Origin: Vigna angularis
Lineage: Eukaryota > Streptophyta > Magnoliopsida > Fabales > Fabaceae
NCBI RefSeq assembly: GCF_016808095.1
Contig: NC_068973.1
Location: 7,250,501-7,314,500 of the forward strand
Reading direction: 5' to 3'
DNA: 64,000 bases
Shown here: one piece after another, positions 56,057 through 64,000 of the stretch
Layout: every line of letters begins with the position of its first letter
How positions within the stretch are numbered: the stretch's first letter is position 1
Made by a program: the position numbers and the translations under genes
Notes under the pieces: model-generated
The model's database searches: none
Seen by the model: the letters and a program-made list of their open reading frames with translations, nothing else
What the model was told of the DNA's origin: nothing

Positions 56057-57970
56057 ATGGAGGAACATAAACCTGTTATCTCCACTTGTGAACAAGATCA
56101 ACACGTGGTTGCTGCTGCTCAACACATTTTAAAGGCACTAGCAGCCAGTAAGAATGTGTCCAGTGACTTGAGAAAAACCCTCTTGGATGTTGAGTCCCAA
56201 TTGTCCGCAATTTCCATAGTCAATGAGAGGAAAGGAAGGGGTATCAAGCCATTAGAGAACCGGCTCAAGTGTGTTGAAGACAAGGTAACGAGGTGGGTAG
56301 CAAACCCTTCCATGACATGGGACTCTAGTCCCAATCAGTCTTCAAACTATTTGAGAGTTGTTGGTGAAATCCAAACACTGATTCAGAGTTTGGAAAGCTT
56401 TTCTGTGGTGAATGATAATGGGAGGCAGAAGGAACTTCTTGAGAGAGCATATGCAGTTTTGCAGGATGCTATGTCAAGGCTTGAGAGAGAATTAGACCAC
56501 ATTCTTGTTGAACATAAGCAGTACTTTGAGCCTGAATACATGTCTTTCGATTCTAAAATGGATATGGCATATGATGAATCATTTCGTGCAGTGGAGGATG
56601 AACAAGTTAACGAGGTCAGCAGGAGTACCGGTTCTAGCCAATCCGAGGCCAACATTGTTGATCTGATGAATCCAGCAGTACTTGAGTATCTCAAGAGTAT
56701 TGCAAATGTCATGTTTGACTCAAAATACCATCAGGAGTTCTGTCAGGTCTTCATTTCATCCAGAAGGGATGCCTTGGCTGAGTATTTTGTTATTCTTAAG
56801 ATGGAAAAATTAAGCATTGAGGATGTGCTGAAACTGGAGTGGCAGTACTTGAACCATGAGATGAAGAAATGGATACGAGCCATGAAGATCATTGTTCAGG
56901 TGTATCTTGTCAGTGAGAAAAGATTGTGCAAACACATCCTTGGGGACTTTGGATCCTTTTATCAGTGTTGCTTTTCTGAAATTTCTCAGAGTTTTATGCT
57001 TCTCCTTTTGAATTTTGGAGAGGCCGTGGCAATGGGAACACACAGCCCAGAAAGAATATTTCGTTTGCTTGATATGCATGAGGTTTTGGAGCATCTTTCA
57101 GTGGATGTAGATAAATTGTTCTTTGAAGAAGTTGGTGCTTTTGTCAGAGGAGAGTTTCACAAGCTTCTAACGAGCATTGGTGACACTATTAAGTCTACAT
57201 TTCTGGCATTCAGAAATGCTATTGCAACTAACCATTCAAAGACTCCTTTTCCTCAAGGGGGTGTTCACCATGTTACCAAGTATGTGATGAATTACATCAT
57301 GACACTAGGTGAATATGGTGATACCCTTAATCTCCTTCTTGTTGAAGAATATTCAAATGATCCTGCAGTCTATAAACAAGAAACATCAGCTCTCTCACTG
57401 TGTCCAGTGGCCTTCTACTTTCGGTCAATCACCACAGCTCTAGAATCCAACTTGAGCAACAAGTCCAAACTATACAAAGATGTGGCTTTGCAACATATTT
57501 TCATGATGAACAACATTCGTTACATGGTGCAAAAGGTGAAGTGCTCTGATCTAAGCCACTATTTTGGAGACTGCTGGCTTCGGCAGCACACTGCTGAGTA
57601 TCAGCGCGATGCAAGGTGTTATGAGAGGGTCACTTGGGGTCCAATACTTTCTATGCTTAAGGATGATAATTTGCCAAATTGTGTTTCACACAGAACTTTG
57701 GAGAAAAGCTGCAAAAAGTTTTGCAATGCCTTTCGTGAAGTGTACAGGACCCAGTCGGGGTGGTGTATCCAAGACTCTCAACTTCGTGAGGATCTACAAA
57801 TTTCTGTTTCTCTGAAAGTGGTTCTTGCATACGGATCATACACTGGAAGAAACTCATCAAACATTGCAGATAAGTATATCAAGTACACTGTTGAGGATCT
57901 ACAAAGTTATATTTTGGACCTTTTTCAAGGGTCGTCAAAATCTTTGCACTACACTCATCAAAGAAATTGA
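56057..57970 (+). CDS. Exocyst subunit EXO70 (EXO70E-like)
   Basis: Intronless, 637 codons, near the normal length for plant EXO70s. The frame is open from 56018, but the first ATG is at 56057 (MEEHKPVISTCEQDQHVVAA). The N-terminal third is a helical region (LRKTLLDVESQLSAISIV, RLERELDHILVEHKQYFEPE). The Exo70 domain covers about residues 230-625, with RRDALAEYFVILKMEKLSIE, MKKWIRAMKIIVQVYLVSEK, LNFGEAVAMGTHSPERIFRL, KYVMNYIMTLGEYGDTLNLL and FMMNNIRYMVQKVKCSDL, ending in a YTVEDLQSYILDLFQGSS helix. EXO70 ties the octameric exocyst to PI(4,5)P2-rich membrane for secretory-vesicle tethering. Plants have many copies. The N-terminal sequence and intronless structure suggest the E clade (EXO70E2 is linked to EXPO organelles), but clade assignment needs a tree. 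Confidence 0.92.
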   Translation: MEEHKPVISTCEQDQHVVAAAQHILKALAASKNVSSDLRKTLLDVESQLSAISIVNERKGRGIKPLENRLKCVEDKVTRWVANPSMTWDSSPNQSSNYLRVVGEIQTLIQSLESFSVVNDNGRQKELLERAYAVLQDAMSRLERELDHILVEHKQYFEPEYMSFDSKMDMAYDESFRAVEDEQVNEVSRSTGSSQSEANIVDLMNPAVLEYLKSIANVMFDSKYHQEFCQVFISSRRDALAEYFVILKMEKLSIEDVLKLEWQYLNHEMKKWIRAMKIIVQVYLVSEKRLCKHILGDFGSFYQCCFSEISQSFMLLLLNFGEAVAMGTHSPERIFRLLDMHEVLEHLSVDVDKLFFEEVGAFVRGEFHKLLTSIGDTIKSTFLAFRNAIATNHSKTPFPQGGVHHVTKYVMNYIMTLGEYGDTLNLLLVEEYSNDPAVYKQETSALSLCPVAFYFRSITTALESNLSNKSKLYKDVALQHIFMMNNIRYMVQKVKCSDLSHYFGDCWLRQHTAEYQRDARCYERVTWGPILSMLKDDNLPNCVSHRTLEKSCKKFCNAFREVYRTQSGWCIQDSQLREDLQISVSLKVVLAYGSYTGRNSSNIADKYIKYTVEDLQSYILDLFQGSSKSLHYTHQRN

Positions 57971-60900
57971 AGGGTCTTTCTTTCTTGTTTTGAGTTTCAT
58001 TTTTCATAGACCATTGTATATTTTACTTGTCATATGAAAAAAAAAATGACATCATGGTCGTAGTTTAGCTAAGTAAGGCCATTGTGCTTGTTCTTCGTTG
58101 ATATCAAATAAATTAATTTCTTACCTGTTGTTGGTCATTCGGATAAAAACGGAGACATTTTCTTCATGATAATGAAAAGTAGAAAAAGGAAGGAAGAGAA
58201 ACAAGTAAAAAACAAGTGTTTTCTGACTTGCTACAAAAGAAAAAGGACTAACAAGTCTACCAGTGTTTGTTTACAAATTTTCCAATTTCATATTTATATA
58301 CCGATATTTCCATTTTCTTACGGAAAGTAGTTTCATTATGTTTTAATAGTTTTTAAATAATGGGTGTATATGTTATTTGATAAATATACCAAAAATAAAT
58401 GAAAAGAAACAGAAAAATAATATTATTTATTTATTCTTATATATGCTGTAAAGAATTAAATGTAATGCAAGAATAGAATTAATGTTATTATATGTTTATA
58501 TTTAACAATTCTTTAAGAATATAATTGTTTATCAAATAAAAAAAAAATCTCACCTCTCTCTGTTTTCACCTCACCAACCAGATAGTTGAAGACAGAAATT
58601 TATTTTGGTTGTTTCTATAATAACGTGTCTCTCTCTTGGTCGGTCGCATTAAAGTTAAGGTCAAACTCATAAATATTCTATTCTAGTCAAAAGAAAATAC
58701 TTTGTCCTTAATTAGTTTTACCAAGCCAAATTATTTCTTAATCACATTCCTAATCTCTTCTAGTATACACTTTTAGAGCATCTTTATTCAAGCTCTTTAC
58801 ATGACTAACCTACCTACTTTTAAAAACAAAAAGTCTCAATTAATGTTACTTTCAATAAATGCTTCATTAACAAATTGAATTTTGAAAATATAAAAGCTTT
58901 TTGCTTTTAGTTTTGTACAAAACTCGTCTCCACAATATCTATTCACCTATTTTTTACAGTTAACATCAATATATTTTATGTACCTATAGATATGATTTAA
59001 TTTTATAATCTGAAAATTTTAGCATTTTAGTTTTCATTCGTTACAATTATACTTTTCTTTTTCTTTTTTGTTTTTCCTTAGTTTCAGACTCTATAAAATA
59101 AAAAATGTTTAGAAGAAAAAAAATATAATAAAGAAAAAAATACAAGAGCTTAATTGAATTTTAAATTTATCATAAATTTGAATATTTTTAATTAAATATT
59201 TTTCATTTAATTTTTTCGTACATATTAAAAGTGTGAAGTTTTGAGATTTATATAAATTAATATTGAAATAATAAAAATCACTTATTGCTTTCCATTAATT
59301 AAAATATTGTTTTAATATATAAAATTAATAAAATGTTCAAATATTTTTTTCCCTAAAAACTTTTACAAAAGAAATAAGAAAATGAAATTTTCTATAACTT
59401 AAAATTAATTTATACGCTAGTTAAAAATAAAAATTTAAAAATAAAATGCAAATCTACAATGTATTTTAGAACCTTAGTGTATGCACTTGAAATTACACCT
59501 TTTTGGAAGTATTATTTTATTCATATATGCTATTTATTTATACCAGTCATCAAGCATTGAAATAAAATAACATGTGAAAGTTGCAAAATAAAGTATTGCA
59601 TGTATCATAAGCGTAATTTTTTTATTTAAATTTTGTAAATATAATTTTTAAATAAATATTGTAAAAGTAATGATATAAAAAAAATTATGTTTTTACATAC
59701 TAAACTTTTGTAGCAAATTCGTTTTCTGAAAGCAACATATTTTTATAGTGGAACTACTATAAATTAATATCTCGAGATTATATATATAAAGATAGCAAAA
59801 TAGGTTATCTTAACAACAATATTCTATAAACAATAAGAAAAAACTTATATTTTTATCAATATTTAGAAATTTAAGTATTTATCAATTATAATGAAATTTA
59901 TTAAAGAAAAAAAATATAAATGAGAGGTTGAGTTGCATTTTTAATTTTTCTTAGGAGAGAATTCATTGAAAGAAGTTGGATATTTACTTAAGGGATATCT
60001 TTTAGTATCAATGAGAACATAAAAGACATTTCATCAATTGATTTTCTTAATAAAATAATGAAATATTCTTATCTTGTTGAAGTTAATATATTATCTTTCA
60101 CTTTACATACTAAATTCACGGATTGTTTAGAGAAAATTGATTATCTTTATTGTAGAGAAAAAAATTTCTCCTAGCTTGCTCTAAATGTACATTTTTATTA
60201 TACTTGGTCCAATATCTTATTTTTACTTTTATAAACAAACTTTTTCATCATAAATACTGAAATAACATACAATATTATGAATAATAATATTAAATAACAT
60301 AACTTAAGATTGAACCTTAAATGAGATGACATTTATTCTAAGTATAAATGATACTTTATCTAGTGAAAAAAAGCCTTTGAAAGAAGACTCTACTACTTTG
60401 AAGAGGAGTATAATTTTCTTTTACACCTTTTTTTTAATAAAGGAAGTATAATTTAATTAAAAAAAATAGTAGCTTGGAATTGGAAATTCAATCATAATAA
60501 TGGAAAGTTCCCATGAAGAATTGAGAGAAAATTCTCACTAAAAAATTTATTTAAATTTCAAAAAATATGAGTAAGGGTTTACAAAATATCTTTTACATTA
60601 AGAATCTGAGTCCAATCACTAATGTGGCACATCCAATAGCCCTATTAAAAAAAAACCAATGTCTAAAAAATCAAAGTCTTACTTACAAAGAATTATAGAA
60701 AACATTTGTAAGACGCAATACAAAAACTACAAAACATACAAGAAAAGACAATGTCTAATAATAAAATAACAAAAACAGATACAAAATTTCTATCCTTGAT
60801 GTCATCATACATTCCAGGAAGAAAATTCAACCTCCTTATTAAACAAATATACAAGTATAAGTACCGAAAGTCTCCGTTAAAATAATCCAAAAATAAAAAT

Positions 60901-61361
60901 TTATCTAATCTGATATTTGAATATTGTGAAAAACAAATATTTTATTATTAATTTGCTTTAAGATTTTTCTCTAGGATCAAAGACTAACCCATAAAATGCA
61001 TCAAATAATTTCAATATAAATGCTCTCACTAGTAAAAAAGATTAGAACGCGTTATATTGTTTTTTTTTCTTGGCAACATTTGCATCATCTTCATTATGAT
61101 TAGCAAAAGAATTAAACAAGTGAATGAGTCTCAGACAACCATGTAAGAGTAGTTATTTTTAGTTATTTTTGAAAGTGTATTGTTTCTTGTTGGAAGACAA
61201 TGTTTTAAAGTGCCTATTTACTTGTTTATTGACCCATTTTGTATACCGTTTTATTTCAATTCTTTCAACTTAAAAGCTTTGTGGATCTCAATTTTATTTT
61301 TGTGTAATGTAAATAATAATAAAATTAATATGGTATAGTAAAAAATAGGTGAGCTTATATA
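57971..61361. other. 3' flank of EXO70 and AT-rich spacer
   Basis: Untranslated tail, then very AT-rich DNA. No gene, RNA or organised repeat seen. Confidence 0.55.
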
Positions 61362-61480
61362 TGTTGGAAGTTTCACATCGACTAGAGATAAAGTCAATTT
61401 ATAATTTATAAGTGGGTGCAAACCTTACTCTACAAGCTGATTTTGTAGAATTGAGTTAGGTTTAAAGTCATCTTCTAATA
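61362..61480 (+). repeat. TRIM-like LTR, copy 4
   Basis: Starts TGTTGGAAGTTTCACATCGA, contains AAGTGGGTGCAAACCTTACT and TGTAGAATTGAGTTAGG, and ends TTCTAATA. It is followed at 61481-61491 by TTATCAAAGAG, a decayed TGGTATCAGAG primer site. This is the best-preserved copy of the ~118-bp LTR family at 41.9-42.5 kb. Confidence 0.6.
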
Positions 61481-63827
<2,347 letters not shown>

Positions 63828-63932
63828 ACCAATCCCCTTCACTTTCTCTCAAGCTCCCTCTTTCATATTACAACCATGTTTTCTTCTTCATCATGATCTA
63901 CCCTTTGCCTCTTCCGTTTCCTCTCTGATCCA

Positions 63933-63934
<2 letters not shown>

Positions 63935-63967
<33 letters not shown>
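63935..63967. repeat. (AT)n microsatellite
   Basis: TA run of about 33 bp, 110 bp after the previous one. The CT-rich DNA between them has no gene. Confidence 0.95.
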
Positions 63968-63970
<3 letters not shown>

Positions 63971-64000
63971 AATATAATGTGATGAGAATGAACTCGGAAT

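Noticed and set aside
56119..57094. Minus-strand open frames inside EXO70
   Set aside because: Antisense shadows of a well-supported gene.
61362..61480. SINE interpretation of the ~118-bp dispersed repeat
   Set aside because: No A/B-box pair or poly-A tail; TG...CA-like ends and primer-site remnants fit an LTR better.

Overview
The window is AT-rich plant nuclear DNA. Introns have GT-AG borders, and long (AT)n microsatellites, several superfamilies of plant transposable elements and typical angiosperm genes are present. The repeat content suggests a legume, probably of the Phaseolus/Vigna/Glycine group: a TGTTGGAAG...TCACATCGACTAGAGATA LTR-like repeat and a 'putative plant transposon protein' ORF. 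That placement is an inference and no species is assigned.

Only three host genes look real. (1) A Ninja/AFP-family transcriptional co-repressor on + at 22622-24765, in three exons, with an N-terminal EAR motif (LTLKL) and the conserved C-terminal domain. (2) A minus-strand gene at 40188-37857 for an uncharacterised Ser/Asn-rich protein. It carries three NPF and three DPF endocytic-type motifs and ends in a Cys-rich SCFPCC tail. Its reading frame is interrupted near 39990. (3) An intronless EXO70 exocyst subunit (EXO70E-like) on + at 56057-57970.

The rest is mostly transposon-derived or AT-rich spacer. 0.6-3.0 kb: CACTA-type terminal repeats with an embedded short-chain-dehydrogenase exon fragment. 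3.4-5.1 kb: dead Ty1/copia pol. 6.4-11.1 kb: CACTA-like end, plant-transposase fragment, and a minus-strand Ty3/gypsy remnant whose gag is joined to RT. 12.0-12.4 kb: polyol-transporter exon fragment. 14-15.6 kb: CACTA-like end and a 41-bp minisatellite. 26.25-33.6 kb: the main mobile element, a 7.35-kb PIF/Harbinger-like transposon with TAA target duplications. It carries a transposase, a Myb/SANT-like ORF, a PF20167-like ORF and a small ORF that resembles the tail of the Myb-like ORF. 34.5-37.1 kb: minus-strand copia gag/protease piece with its LTR, split by a 925-bp CACTA element. 41.9-42.5 kb: cluster of ~118-bp TRIM-like LTRs. 42.5-43.0 kb: second copy of the 2-kb CACTA family. 47.9-49.6 kb: decayed copia. 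49.85-50.57 and 53.01-53.88 kb: two Mutator-like TIR elements, each with 9-bp target duplications.

The host genes do not form an operon or cluster. The EXO70 protein and the NPF/DPF protein could both act in membrane traffic, but nothing in the sequence links them. The most novel item is the four-ORF Harbinger element. All family names are from reading translations by eye; no database search was run.
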